From Paludibacteraceae bacterium (GTDB lineage: Bacteria; Bacteroidota; Bacteroidia; Bacteroidales; Paludibacteraceae): 64,000 nucleotides of DNA. The notes beneath the pieces were generated by a model that was not told the origin of the DNA, did not search any database, and saw nothing but the letters and a program-made list of their open reading frames with translations. Position numbers and translations under genes: made by a program. Below are positions 1 to 7,601 of the stretch, one piece after another (position 1 is the stretch's first letter; each line of letters starts with the position of its first letter). Where the stretch lies: the NCBI GenBank assembly GCA_017439235.1, contig JAFSJN010000005.1, positions 67,066 to 131,065 of the forward strand, written 5' to 3'.

Positions 1-54
1 TAGAAAGCATATTTGTTCCTTGTTTGGACGCGGGTTCGACTCCCGCTATCTCCA
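1..54 (+). ncRNA. ssrA: tmRNA 3' end (partial)
   Basis: The window opens inside an RNA gene whose 3' part forms a T arm (GCGGG stem, TTCGACT loop, CCCGC stem) followed by the acceptor strand TATCTCC and discriminator A at 54. The CCA is not encoded. The stretch GTTTGGACGCGGG just before the T arm is what I expect in the tRNA-like domain of Bacteroidetes tmRNA, and no anticodon arm precedes it. tmRNA rescues stalled ribosomes by trans-translation. The 5' part lies outside the window, so an ordinary tRNA cannot be fully excluded. Confidence 0.7.
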
Positions 55-73
55 CGAAATAATAACTTAAACC

Positions 74-709
74 ATGGAAACACTACAACAAATTCTGGCT
101 AAGAAGCTGCTGCAATTGAAAGCATTCAGCGTCCAGATTCACAATCCCTTTACTTGGGGAAACGGTTGGAAAGCACCAACCTATTTCGATGACCGTAAGA
201 TATTGAGTTATCCGGCAGCCCGCAACTTCGTTAAATTGGAGTTGGCGCGTATTGTGGCCGAGAAATATCCCGATGCAGATGTGATAGCCGGTGTGGCTGT
301 AAATGCTATTGCCCAGAGTACGCTCGTGGCTGAGCAGTTGGGTTTGCCTCTGGTATATGTCTATCCAACGCCTAAGGATCACGGATTGGAAAACCAGATA
401 GAAGGTGACCTGCGTCCCCATCAAAATGTAGTAATCATCGAGAACCAAGTGAATGTGGGTTCGTATGTAATGAAAGTAGTAGATGCTATCCGCAATAACG
501 GATGCAAGGTGTTGGGTGTAGTATCGCTGTTCAATTACCAGTTTGCCGATGCCAATCGTAAGTTTGTGGATGCCGATGTAGAATTGACGGCATTAACCGA
601 TTATGAGACGGTCAACAAGACGGCTCTCCAGATGGGGATAGTAACGGAAGAGCATATGAAGATAGTAGAAGAATGGCATAAGAACCCTGCCATTTGGAGC
701 CCTAAATAA
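74..709 (+). CDS. pyrE: Orotate phosphoribosyltransferase-like protein with altered PRPP site
   Basis: A 211-aa type I phosphoribosyltransferase, aligned over its full length with PyrE, which makes OMP from orotate and PRPP in pyrimidine synthesis. Family segments visible include NPFTW near residue 24, LSYPAARNFVK at 44-54, and the catalytic-loop block TPKDHGLEN at 99-107 with Lys101 and His103. The PRPP-binding signature, normally VVVVEDLISTGGSS, reads VVIIENQVNVGSY at 119-131: the second acid is Asn and the S-T-G-G core is N-V-G-S. The preceding GVATGAI block reads GVAVNAI. It starts 19 nt after the tmRNA and leads a run with SRPBCC, psd and deoC. It is either a strongly diverged PyrE or an inactive or repurposed paralogue. 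Confidence 0.75.
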   Translation: METLQQILAKKLLQLKAFSVQIHNPFTWGNGWKAPTYFDDRKILSYPAARNFVKLELARIVAEKYPDADVIAGVAVNAIAQSTLVAEQLGLPLVYVYPTPKDHGLENQIEGDLRPHQNVVIIENQVNVGSYVMKVVDAIRNNGCKVLGVVSLFNYQFADANRKFVDADVELTALTDYETVNKTALQMGIVTEEHMKIVEEWHKNPAIWSPK

Positions 710-717
710 AATTTGCT

Positions 718-1146
718 ATGTCTGAAACTAAATACGAAAGTAAGATAACCTCTGCTCCGCACGATGCAGCAACCATCTATCGCGTGCTCAGCAACCTGAA
801 GAATATTGAGCGCGTGCGCGATCTAATACCTAAGGATAAGGTGCAGGAGATGGAGATCGAAGCCGATTCGATACGCCTGAAAGTAGACGGATTGGGTCAG
901 AAGATAACTATTGCCATCGTCGACCGCATAGAGAACGATACTATCAAGTTTGGTGTGCAAGACTTGCCTATTGATGCCAATTTCTGGATTCAACTCAAAG
1001 AGGTTGCGCCGTTGGATACCCGTATCAAACTGACCCTAAAGGCAGATATCCCCTTAATGTTTAAAATGATGCTGGACAAAAAGATGCAGCAGGGTCTGGA
1101 TGACGCTGCCGTTATGTTAGCCCAGTTCCCCTATAATCAATGGTAA
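718..1146 (+). CDS. SRPBCC (START-like) family protein
   Basis: A 142-aa cytosolic protein without signal peptide or membrane segment. The pattern of an N-terminal strand and helix (ITSAPHDAATIYRVLSN), a charged middle and a long amphipathic C-terminal helix (PLMFKMMLDKKMQQGLDDA) fits the small START/SRPBCC fold that binds hydrophobic ligands in a central cavity. This gene type commonly follows pyrE in Bacteroidales genomes, and here it starts 8 nt after it. The ligand and function are unknown. Confidence 0.75.
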   Translation: MSETKYESKITSAPHDAATIYRVLSNLKNIERVRDLIPKDKVQEMEIEADSIRLKVDGLGQKITIAIVDRIENDTIKFGVQDLPIDANFWIQLKEVAPLDTRIKLTLKADIPLMFKMMLDKKMQQGLDDAAVMLAQFPYNQW

Positions 1147-1150
1147 GAGT

Positions 1151-1873
1151 ATGAAACATCATCGTCCCCGTCACCATCGTATCCATCGCGAAGGCCGTAG
1201 TGCTATCATCGGTCTGTCGTTGGGTATTTTTGCACTTTGCGTAGCGCTCTTCCTGTGCTTCTCGCATATTAACGGACCGCACGTGCACCAACTGCAGTGG
1301 GCGTTTGGTGTTCTGTTGGTATTATCGGCTATTTTACTGGTCTTTGTGACCTATTTCTTCCGCAACCCGGTACGCGTATTGGAGGTGGATGACCCCAATT
1401 TTGTTATTGCTCCCGCTGACGGGCGTGTAGTAGTTATTGAGCCTACGATGGAGAACGAGTATTTCCAAGAGCAGCGTTTGCAGGTGAGTATTTTTATGTC
1501 GCCCTTCAATGTGCATGCCAACTGGTATCCTGTTGAGGGTACGGTATTGGTGAGTGAGCATCAGAAAGGTCGTCATATGGGTGCGTGGTTGCCTAAGTCG
1601 AGTACAGAGAACGAGCGTAGTCTGGTGGTAATAGAGACACCATCGAAATTGCAGATAGCCGTGCGTCAGATAGCCGGAGCTATGGCCCGCCGTATTGTTA
1701 CGTATGCTAAGGCCGGTAAGCCGTGCCACCGTAATGAGCATATGGGCTTTATTAAATTAGGTTCGCGCGTAGATATGTACCTGCCGTTAGATACTGAGAT
1801 ATTCGTTACTACGGGTGAACATGTACGCGGCAACGAAACTATTGTAGGTCGTCTGCCGGAAGAAACAAAATAA
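1151..1873 (+). CDS. psd: Phosphatidylserine decarboxylase proenzyme
   Basis: A 240-aa protein that converts phosphatidylserine to phosphatidylethanolamine at the inner membrane. The N-terminus is basic (His/Arg-rich, residues 2-16), followed by two membrane spans at about 18-40 and 48-72. The short Psd core follows: APADGRVV near 93, FMSPFNVHANW near 115, and the self-cleavage site LGSRVD, where Gly204-Ser205 would be cut to give a beta chain and a pyruvoyl-capped alpha chain. The size matches the short Psd form of Bacteroidetes. The gene begins 4 nt after the SRPBCC gene. The usual partner pssA does not follow; deoC does. Confidence 0.92.
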   Translation: MKHHRPRHHRIHREGRSAIIGLSLGIFALCVALFLCFSHINGPHVHQLQWAFGVLLVLSAILLVFVTYFFRNPVRVLEVDDPNFVIAPADGRVVVIEPTMENEYFQEQRLQVSIFMSPFNVHANWYPVEGTVLVSEHQKGRHMGAWLPKSSTENERSLVVIETPSKLQIAVRQIAGAMARRIVTYAKAGKPCHRNEHMGFIKLGSRVDMYLPLDTEIFVTTGEHVRGNETIVGRLPEETK

Positions 1874-1884
1874 ATATTACTACT

Positions 1885-2763
1885 ATGGATAAATTTCAAG
1901 AACTATTTGCGCAATATCCTTTTGCGCTGAATGATGACCAGGTAAAAGCCGCTACGGCGGAGATATTGGCTCAACACTATGCCGAGAATAACAACCGCGA
2001 AGTATGGATGCAGTGTCTCAACCAGATAGACCTGACGACGCTGAACGGTGAGGATACGGTAGCTAAAGTAGAGCATATGGCTCATCAGGTAACTCATTTT
2101 GAGGCTAACTTCCCCGGCGTGAAGAATGTGGCTGCTATGTGTGTTTATCCCGCTTTGGCCGAGACGGCTCGTAAGAACCTGCCGGCAGGTATCAATGTAG
2201 CTTGCGTGAGCGGCGGATTCCCTGCTTCGCAAACCTTCTTAGAGGTAAAAGTAGCAGAGACGGCATTGGCTATCCACGCCGGAGCAGACGAGATAGATAT
2301 TGTTATCTCTATCGGTAAGTTCCTGGAGGAACGTTATCAGGAGGTATTTGACGAGATCAGCGAGTTGAAGGCCGTTTGCGGAGAGCGTCATTTGAAGGTT
2401 ATCTTGGAGACCGGTGCGTTGGGTTCGGCCCAAAATATTTGGAAGGCTTCTATTCTGGCTATGGCGGCAGGAGCCGACTTTATTAAGACTTCTACGGGTA
2501 AGATAAAAGTCAATGCTACTCCTGAGGCTACTTATATTATGTGTTCGGCTATTAAGGCTTGGCAAGAGAAAACCGGACAAAAGGTAGGTTATAAACCTGC
2601 CGGAGGTGTAAGTACTACCGAAGAGGCTGTGCAACACTACACCTTAGTCAAAGAGATCTTGGGCAAAGAATGGCTCAATAATCATTCGTTCCGTTTCGGT
2701 GCTTCACGACTGGCGAACAACCTGCTCACTTCCATCGTGGGAACGGAGACAAAGTACTTCTGA
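1885..2763 (+). CDS. deoC: Deoxyribose-phosphate aldolase
   Basis: A 292-aa class I aldolase that splits 2-deoxyribose-5-phosphate into glyceraldehyde-3-phosphate and acetaldehyde during nucleoside catabolism. The Schiff-base lysine lies in the ADFIKTSTG motif, with HAGADEIDIV and YKPAGGV upstream and downstream as in the family. It is about 30 residues longer than the E. coli enzyme because of an N-terminal extension. It starts 11 nt after psd and closes this plus-strand run. The next start has its own promoter. Confidence 0.93.
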   Translation: MDKFQELFAQYPFALNDDQVKAATAEILAQHYAENNNREVWMQCLNQIDLTTLNGEDTVAKVEHMAHQVTHFEANFPGVKNVAAMCVYPALAETARKNLPAGINVACVSGGFPASQTFLEVKVAETALAIHAGADEIDIVISIGKFLEERYQEVFDEISELKAVCGERHLKVILETGALGSAQNIWKASILAMAAGADFIKTSTGKIKVNATPEATYIMCSAIKAWQEKTGQKVGYKPAGGVSTTEEAVQHYTLVKEILGKEWLNNHSFRFGASRLANNLLTSIVGTETKYF

Positions 2764-2826
2764 TAGGGCCTTTTTCATAGAAAAAGAAGAAAAAGAACAG
2801 GAAAAAGTGATTTTTTCGCAAAAAAA

Positions 2827-2858
2827 TTTGCCTATATCAGAAAAAAGCAGTACCTTTG
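2827..2858 (+). promoter_or_regulatory. Bacteroidetes promoter for the greA leader
   Basis: TTTG at 2827-2830, 20 nt, then TACCTTTG at 2851-2858 match the -33/-7 consensus of the Bacteroidetes primary sigma factor. Transcription should begin near 2865, which gives greA an unusually long leader of about 210 nt. Confidence 0.8.
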
Positions 2859-2898
2859 CACTCGAAAAATAAATTTTCATAGTTAAGGTTTAGGTTTA

Positions 2899-2937
2899 AT
2901 GGTAACAGGAGGCTGTGAAGTTTCCTGTTATTTTTAA
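2899..2937 (+). promoter_or_regulatory. Hairpin with overlapping 12-codon mini-ORF in the greA leader
   Basis: TAACAGGA (2903-2910) and TCCTGTTA (2923-2930) form a perfect 8-bp stem with a 12-nt loop, followed directly by TTTTT, so it looks like an intrinsic terminator placed before any long gene. A 12-codon ORF, MVTGGCEVSCYF, starts at 2899 and runs through the whole hairpin to a stop at 2937. Ribosomes on the mini-ORF would open the hairpin, so an attenuator is possible. It could also be a simple structured leader. Confidence 0.45.
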
Positions 2938-2948
2938 AAATCAGTTTT

Positions 2949-3053
2949 ATGGAAAACGAGAACCGTAACAACTCTGTCCTTGTTGATTTAACTGACAAGG
3001 ACGAAATACGCAAGGTTATCATCGCTGCAGAGATTCTGCAGCGTAAGTATTAA
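2949..3053 (+). CDS. 34-aa small protein upstream of greA
   Basis: A short ORF between the leader hairpin and greA, beginning MENENRNNSVLVDL and ending AAEILQRKY. It is highly charged, with an amphipathic helix likely over its second half, and has no signal peptide or Cys. Its stop is 24 nt before greA, on the same transcript. I do not recognise a family. The ATG, the codon use and the fit between promoter and greA support it as a real gene. Confidence 0.5.
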   Translation: MENENRNNSVLVDLTDKDEIRKVIIAAEILQRKY

Positions 3054-3077
3054 AACGACTAATAGAATTATAGCATA

Positions 3078-3548
3078 ATGGCAACTACTTACATGACCGC
3101 TGAAGGTCTTCAAAAACTAAAAGACGAACTCCAATTCCTGGAGGGCACCGAACGTCCCCGCGTGATAGCAGCAATCGCTGAGGCTCGCGATAAGGGCGAT
3201 TTGAGCGAGAATGCAGAATATGATGCCGCCAAAGAGGAGCAGGGACATCTGGAGAGCAAGATAGCCTTATTGAAGGCTAAGATTATGGACGCGCGTATCA
3301 TCGACGAGTCGACTATTAAGACCGATGAGGTGCAGATATTAACTAAGGTACGCGTGCGCAATCTGTCCAATAATCAGGAAAAGACTTACCAACTCGTTAC
3401 GGAGGGTGAAGCGAATATCTTGGAAGGCAAGATAGCCGTAACTACTCCTATTGCCCGCGGACTGATGGGTAAGAAAGTAGGCGAGATAGCCGAAGTACAG
3501 GTGCCAGCAGGTAATATCCGTTTTGAGGTTCTGGAGATAAGTTTATAA
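3078..3548 (+). CDS. greA: Transcription elongation factor GreA
   Basis: A 156-aa factor that enters the RNA polymerase secondary channel and triggers cleavage of backtracked transcripts. The N-terminal coiled coil covers about residues 8-75, with the acidic tip DLSENAEYDAAKE carrying Asp41 and Glu44. The C-terminal FKBP-like domain ends FEVLEISL. Length and order are those of standard GreA. It is transcribed from the promoter at 2851 behind a leader with a hairpin and a 34-aa ORF, and is followed by a HIT gene 21 nt later. Confidence 0.95.
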   Translation: MATTYMTAEGLQKLKDELQFLEGTERPRVIAAIAEARDKGDLSENAEYDAAKEEQGHLESKIALLKAKIMDARIIDESTIKTDEVQILTKVRVRNLSNNQEKTYQLVTEGEANILEGKIAVTTPIARGLMGKKVGEIAEVQVPAGNIRFEVLEISL

Positions 3549-3569
3549 TGGATTAACAGGATACGCTCT

Positions 3570-3977
3570 ATGACTATCTTCACTCGTATCATCAATGGGG
3601 ATATCCCCAGTTACAAGGTGGCCGAATCGGACCGCTATTACGCTTTTTTGGATATCAACCCGCTCAAGAAGGGACACACTTTAGTTATCCCTAAGTTGCC
3701 CGAACCGGAGGCTGACTATATCTTCGATTTGGACGATGAGACGTTGAGTGGTTTGATGGTGTTTGCCAAGACTGTAGCCGAAGGTATTAAAAAAGCTACC
3801 GGTTGCAAGCGCGTCGGCGTAGCTGTTTTGGGCATGGAGGTCAACCATGTGCATATGCACTTAGTGCCGCTGGATAAAGAGACGGATATGCTCTTTACCA
3901 ATCCCAAACTGCAATTGCCTGCTGAGGAGATGGCGGCAATAGCCAATTCTATAGCACAGGCTATCTATCCTGTATAG
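3570..3977 (+). CDS. HIT family nucleotide hydrolase
   Basis: A 135-aa histidine-triad protein. The triad His93-x-His95-x-His97 is in NHVHMHLVP, and the N-terminal block IFTRIINGDIPSYKVAE is typical, except that the Cys often found after the Phe is Thr. HIT proteins hydrolyse adenosine phosphoramidates or related dinucleotides. The exact substrate cannot be told. It sits between greA and queA, with a 3-nt gap to queA, so the three are likely co-transcribed. Confidence 0.9.
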   Translation: MTIFTRIINGDIPSYKVAESDRYYAFLDINPLKKGHTLVIPKLPEPEADYIFDLDDETLSGLMVFAKTVAEGIKKATGCKRVGVAVLGMEVNHVHMHLVPLDKETDMLFTNPKLQLPAEEMAAIANSIAQAIYPV

Positions 3978-3980
3978 GCC

Positions 3981-5192
3981 ATGCAGCCGCTGCTTATTGA
4001 CGAATACAATTACCCGCTGCCCGATGAACGGATAGCTAAATATCCGCTTCCGCAACGCGACCATTCGAAACTATTGGTTTACCGTAACGGACAGGTCAGT
4101 GAGGATCTTTTCTATCGTGTGGGAGAATACCTCCCGCACGATGCACTCCTTATATATAATAATACGCGCGTGATACAGGCTCGATTGGTGTTTCATAAAC
4201 CTTCGGGAGCCCGTATTGAGATTTTCTGTCTCGAACCCCTGCAGCCTCATGACTATCAGTTGGCGTTAGGTTCGCAAAGCGGCTGTACATGGAAGTGTAT
4301 GGTGGGCAATCTAAAGAAGTGGAAAGAGGGCGTGTTGGAGTTGGCATTGCCGAATATGTCTCAGCCGACGGTCTTGCGTGCTGAACGTATCTCCACTACC
4401 GGTAATACGCATCAGATACGCTTTGAATGGGATGATACCTCTTTGAGCTTTGCGGAGATATTGGATGCGTTGGGTGAGTTGCCTATCCCGCCGTACCTAA
4501 ATCGTCCTACCGAAGAGTCGGACAAGACAACTTATCAGACTGTCTACTCGCGTATCAAGGGGAGTGTGGCAGCTCCGACGGCCGGACTGCATTTTACGGA
4601 CGAAGTGTTAGATGATTTGCGCCATCGAGGTGTTCGTACTGCAGAACTAACACTGCATGTGGGAGCCGGGACATTCCAACCGGTTAAAGTGGCTGATGCC
4701 AATGAGCATACGATGCATACGGAGGTAATAGCCGTACCGCGACAAACAATAGCCGATATCCGAGATAATATCGGGCATATTGTGGCTGTGGGTACGACCA
4801 GTATGCGTACGTTGGAGAGTTTGTATTTTATCGGTTGCCGTCTGATGAAAAATGCGCATCCGGAAGATTTGCATATCGGGCAGTTTGAACCTTATGAGCA
4901 AGCGTATAGTGTAGATACGAAGACGGCGCTGCAGGCTATTGTCGATTATTTGGATGCTACCGATCAAGAGACATTGCATGCCGAGACGCAGATTATGATT
5001 AAACCCGGGTATCAATTCCGAGTGGTGGATCAGTTGATTACCAATTTCCATCAACCCAAGTCTACCTTGCTACTCTTGGTGTCGGCCTTTGTGGGTGGCG
5101 ATTGGCATACTATCTATGACTATGCGTTGAGTCATGATTTCCGCTTCCTCAGTTACGGTGACTCCAGTATACTTACACGTCGATCGATATGA
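3981..5192 (+). CDS. queA: tRNA preQ1-34 ribosyltransferase-isomerase
   Basis: A 403-aa QueA, which transfers and isomerises the ribosyl part of S-adenosylmethionine onto 7-aminomethyl-7-deazaguanine in tRNA to give epoxyqueuosine. Diagnostic stretches are YNNTRVIQARL near 53, GSVAAPTAGLHFT near 194, LHVGAGTFQPV near 222, GTTSMRTLES near 269 and LITNFHQPKSTLL near 351. It is longer than the roughly 350-aa proteobacterial form, as in other Bacteroidetes. Its end overlaps the tatD start by 4 nt (ATGA), which suggests coupled translation. Confidence 0.95.
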   Translation: MQPLLIDEYNYPLPDERIAKYPLPQRDHSKLLVYRNGQVSEDLFYRVGEYLPHDALLIYNNTRVIQARLVFHKPSGARIEIFCLEPLQPHDYQLALGSQSGCTWKCMVGNLKKWKEGVLELALPNMSQPTVLRAERISTTGNTHQIRFEWDDTSLSFAEILDALGELPIPPYLNRPTEESDKTTYQTVYSRIKGSVAAPTAGLHFTDEVLDDLRHRGVRTAELTLHVGAGTFQPVKVADANEHTMHTEVIAVPRQTIADIRDNIGHIVAVGTTSMRTLESLYFIGCRLMKNAHPEDLHIGQFEPYEQAYSVDTKTALQAIVDYLDATDQETLHAETQIMIKPGYQFRVVDQLITNFHQPKSTLLLLVSAFVGGDWHTIYDYALSHDFRFLSYGDSSILTRRSI

Positions 5193-5986
5193 TAGATACT
5201 CACGCACATATCGATGATGAGCAATATGCCGAGGGCTTAGATGCTTTTCTGGATGAACAGCGTCAGGGAGGTGTAGAGGCCATCCTTGTACCCGGTGTAA
5301 ATGTGAAAGACACTCCGGCTGTATGGGAGGTGTGTCTGCGCTATCCCGATTATCTCTATCCTGCTATCGGTTTGCATCCCGAAGAGGTGAAGGAAGATTG
5401 GCAGGATGCTTTGCGGCAACTCAAGCAATGTCTGGACGGGCGAATGGCGTCTGGGCAGCCGTATGTGGCTATTGGCGAGATAGGGCTGGATTATCATTTC
5501 GAAACGACCTATAAGGAGCAGCAGCGTTTAGCGTTGATGGAGCAGTTTCGCTGGGCAATGGCGTATCAGTTGCCGGTGATGATTCATTCGCGTGATGCTA
5601 CGGAGGATATGCTGAATGCCATTCGTATGCTCAACAAAGAATATGCGGCATCGGGTCAACGTCTGCGGGGCGTGATGCATTGTTTCTCGGGCAGCAATGA
5701 GGTGGCGCGTCAGATTGTGGAGATGGGTTTATATCTTGGGATAGGCGGTGTGATTACATTTAAGAATTGCCGTCTACGGGATAATCTGCAGGGGATACCT
5801 TTGGATGCGTTGGTATTGGAGACCGATGCTCCTTATATGGCTCCTGTGCCGCATCGCGGAGAGCGGAATGAGAGCCGCTGGATGGCAGAGGTGGTGAAGG
5901 TGTTGAGTGAGGTGTATAAGTGTTCCGAAGAACAGATAGATAAGGTAACGACACAAAACGCCAAACACCTTTTTGGCCTAAAATAG
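5189..5986 (+). CDS. tatD: TatD family metal-dependent hydrolase
   Basis: A 265-aa TIM-barrel deoxyribonuclease of the TatD/YcfH type. Metal ligands are visible as HxH at His5-x-His7, EIGLDYH near 96, a His in MIHSRDA, MHCFSG, and ETDAPYMAP near 216. These proteins remove nucleotides from DNA 3' ends and may act in quality control. The start is fixed by the ATGA overlap with queA. A promoter and tRNA-Ser follow, so it ends the greA-HIT-queA-tatD group. Confidence 0.92.
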   Translation: MIDTHAHIDDEQYAEGLDAFLDEQRQGGVEAILVPGVNVKDTPAVWEVCLRYPDYLYPAIGLHPEEVKEDWQDALRQLKQCLDGRMASGQPYVAIGEIGLDYHFETTYKEQQRLALMEQFRWAMAYQLPVMIHSRDATEDMLNAIRMLNKEYAASGQRLRGVMHCFSGSNEVARQIVEMGLYLGIGGVITFKNCRLRDNLQGIPLDALVLETDAPYMAPVPHRGERNESRWMAEVVKVLSEVYKCSEEQIDKVTTQNAKHLFGLK

Positions 5987-6015
5987 AGAAATTTTACAAA
6001 AAAAGCGCAAAAACT

Positions 6016-6046
6016 TTTGCAAAGTCAAAAACTTTTTGTATCTTTG
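6016..6046 (+). promoter_or_regulatory. Promoter for tRNA-Ser and the ExbB operon
   Basis: TTTG at 6016-6019 and TATCTTTG at 6039-6046, separated by 19 nt, fit the Bacteroidetes consensus. The first feature downstream is tRNA-Ser(GGA), then the ExbB-like gene, and I see no terminator between them. Confidence 0.75.
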
Positions 6047-6082
6047 CACCGCTTTTGCGATAACGTTCTCTTTTGAGAGAAA

Positions 6083-6170
6083 GGAAAGATGCTCGAGTGG
6101 TTTAAGAGGCACGCCTGGAAAGCGTGTAAACCTCAAAAGGGTTTCCGGGGTTCGAATCCCCGTCTTTCCG
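6083..6170 (+). tRNA. tRNA-Ser (GGA)
   Basis: An 88-nt class II tRNA. Acceptor strands GGAAAGA and TCTTTCC pair, with discriminator G. The anticodon loop gives GGA, there is a long variable arm (AACCTCAAAAGGGTTT region), and the T loop is TTCGAAT. CCA is not encoded. Confidence 0.95.
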
Positions 6171-6206
6171 CAGAAATACAATAACAACTAATAAATCATC
6201 AATCTC

Positions 6207-7049
6207 ATGAAAAAAGTATTTGCAACCCTTACGGTGCTGGCAATGCTGACCTTCGGTAGCGTTGCAGTAATGGCTGCGGGTGCACAGAAAGCTGCTCCCG
6301 CTGCAACAACAGAACAAACTGTAGAAGAAGCTCCTGCTGTAGAGGAGGCTGTTGAGGCTCCTGCTGCTGAAGAAGTAGTTGAAGCTCCCGCTGCTGATAA
6401 TGGTTTGGTAGCTCTTCACAAGACGCTGAAAACGAAATTTATTGAAGGTGGTGCAGGCTTTATGGCTGCTACTCTTCTGTGCTTGGTATTCGGTCTTGCT
6501 CTCTGTATTGAGCGTATTATCTATTTGAGTTTGTCGAAGACCAATACGAAAGCTCTGTTGGACAATATCGAAGCTGCTTTGAAGCAGGGCGGTATTGAGA
6601 AAGCTCTGGAGGTTTGCCGCAATACACGTGGTCCTGTAGCCAGCATTTTCTACCAGGGTCTGAGCCGTTATAACGAGGGCGTAGACGTAGTAGAGAAGAC
6701 TGTTGCCAGCTACGGTGGCGTACAACTCGGTTTGTTAGAGAAGAACCTGAGCTGGATTTCGCTGTTTATCTCGATTGCTCCGTCTTTGGGATTCTTGGGA
6801 ACCATTATCGGTATGATTGCCGCCTTCGATAAGATTCAACAGGTAGGTGATATCTCGGCTACCGTTGTTGCCGGTGGTATTAAAGTGGCCTTGTTGACCA
6901 CCTTGCTCGGTTTGATTATCGCTATTATCCTGCAATTGTTCTACAACTACATCCTCAGTGTCATCGAGAGTCTCGTAAACGAAATGGAGGATAGTTCTAT
7001 CTCGCTGCTGGACATCGTGGTAGAATATGCAGCTGCCAACAAGAAGTAA
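6207..7049 (+). CDS. exbB: MotA/TolQ/ExbB proton channel family protein
   Basis: A 280-aa inner-membrane subunit of a proton-driven energy-transducing complex. It begins with a signal-like helix (residues 3-24), then an Ala/Pro/Glu-rich stretch at about 25-65 with repeats of EAPA, then three membrane spans at about 78-105, 180-205 and 218-248. The conserved core GFLGTIIGMIAAF and the Thr/Pro pattern near 185-205 mark the channel. With the following small membrane protein and two ExbD genes it forms an Exb/Tol-type operon that would power TonB-dependent uptake or envelope maintenance. Confidence 0.92.
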   Translation: MKKVFATLTVLAMLTFGSVAVMAAGAQKAAPAATTEQTVEEAPAVEEAVEAPAAEEVVEAPAADNGLVALHKTLKTKFIEGGAGFMAATLLCLVFGLALCIERIIYLSLSKTNTKALLDNIEAALKQGGIEKALEVCRNTRGPVASIFYQGLSRYNEGVDVVEKTVASYGGVQLGLLEKNLSWISLFISIAPSLGFLGTIIGMIAAFDKIQQVGDISATVVAGGIKVALLTTLLGLIIAIILQLFYNYILSVIESLVNEMEDSSISLLDIVVEYAAANKK

Positions 7050-7079
7050 TCGGTTTCCTACCTATTAAACGGAACAACT

Positions 7080-7556
7080 ATGTTAAACTATAAGAAAATT
7101 TCCCTCATTTCCCTTATCACTCTGCTGTGCATAGGCGTCGTCTTCTCGGTGCTGTTCTATGTAGGCGGTTCGGAGGGAACATTGGAGGTGGCCGGAGATT
7201 ATCTGGATATTCCTCGTTTCTCCGATCTGTTCCTGATTTGGAACTATGTATTGGTAAGCCTCGTTTGTCTGGTGACCATCTGTGTGGTTATCTGGGAATT
7301 CTTCAAGACCTATCAGGTAGATAAGAAGAAAGCTATGAGCCAATTGGCTATTGTAGTTGGTTTCTTTGCTCTGTGGGGTATTTGCTGGTTCCTCGGCAGT
7401 CCCGCAGAGATGAAGATTATCGGTTACGAAGGATCGGATAATGTAGGTTCGATGGCGCAACTCTCTGACGCGTGCCTGTACCTGACATATATCTTGGTAG
7501 CTGCAACCCTTATCTCGATGGTATGGGGTATTATCTATACCAAAACGAGAAAGTAA
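7080..7556 (+). CDS. Four-span membrane protein of the ExbB/ExbD operon
   Basis: A 158-aa protein with four predicted membrane helices at about 7-28, 50-72, 88-108 and 128-150, and short charged loops (FKTYQVDKKKAMS after the second helix). It has no recognisable motif. It starts 30 nt after exbB and ends 45 nt before the first ExbD, a position held by an unnamed membrane protein in related Bacteroidales operons. It may be an accessory of the motor complex, but nothing in the sequence shows the mechanism. Confidence 0.8.
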   Translation: MLNYKKISLISLITLLCIGVVFSVLFYVGGSEGTLEVAGDYLDIPRFSDLFLIWNYVLVSLVCLVTICVVIWEFFKTYQVDKKKAMSQLAIVVGFFALWGICWFLGSPAEMKIIGYEGSDNVGSMAQLSDACLYLTYILVAATLISMVWGIIYTKTRK

Positions 7557-7601
7557 CATTTTTGAGAGTCGTTTGACCTTTAACAGTCGAAGAAACCCAT
7601 T

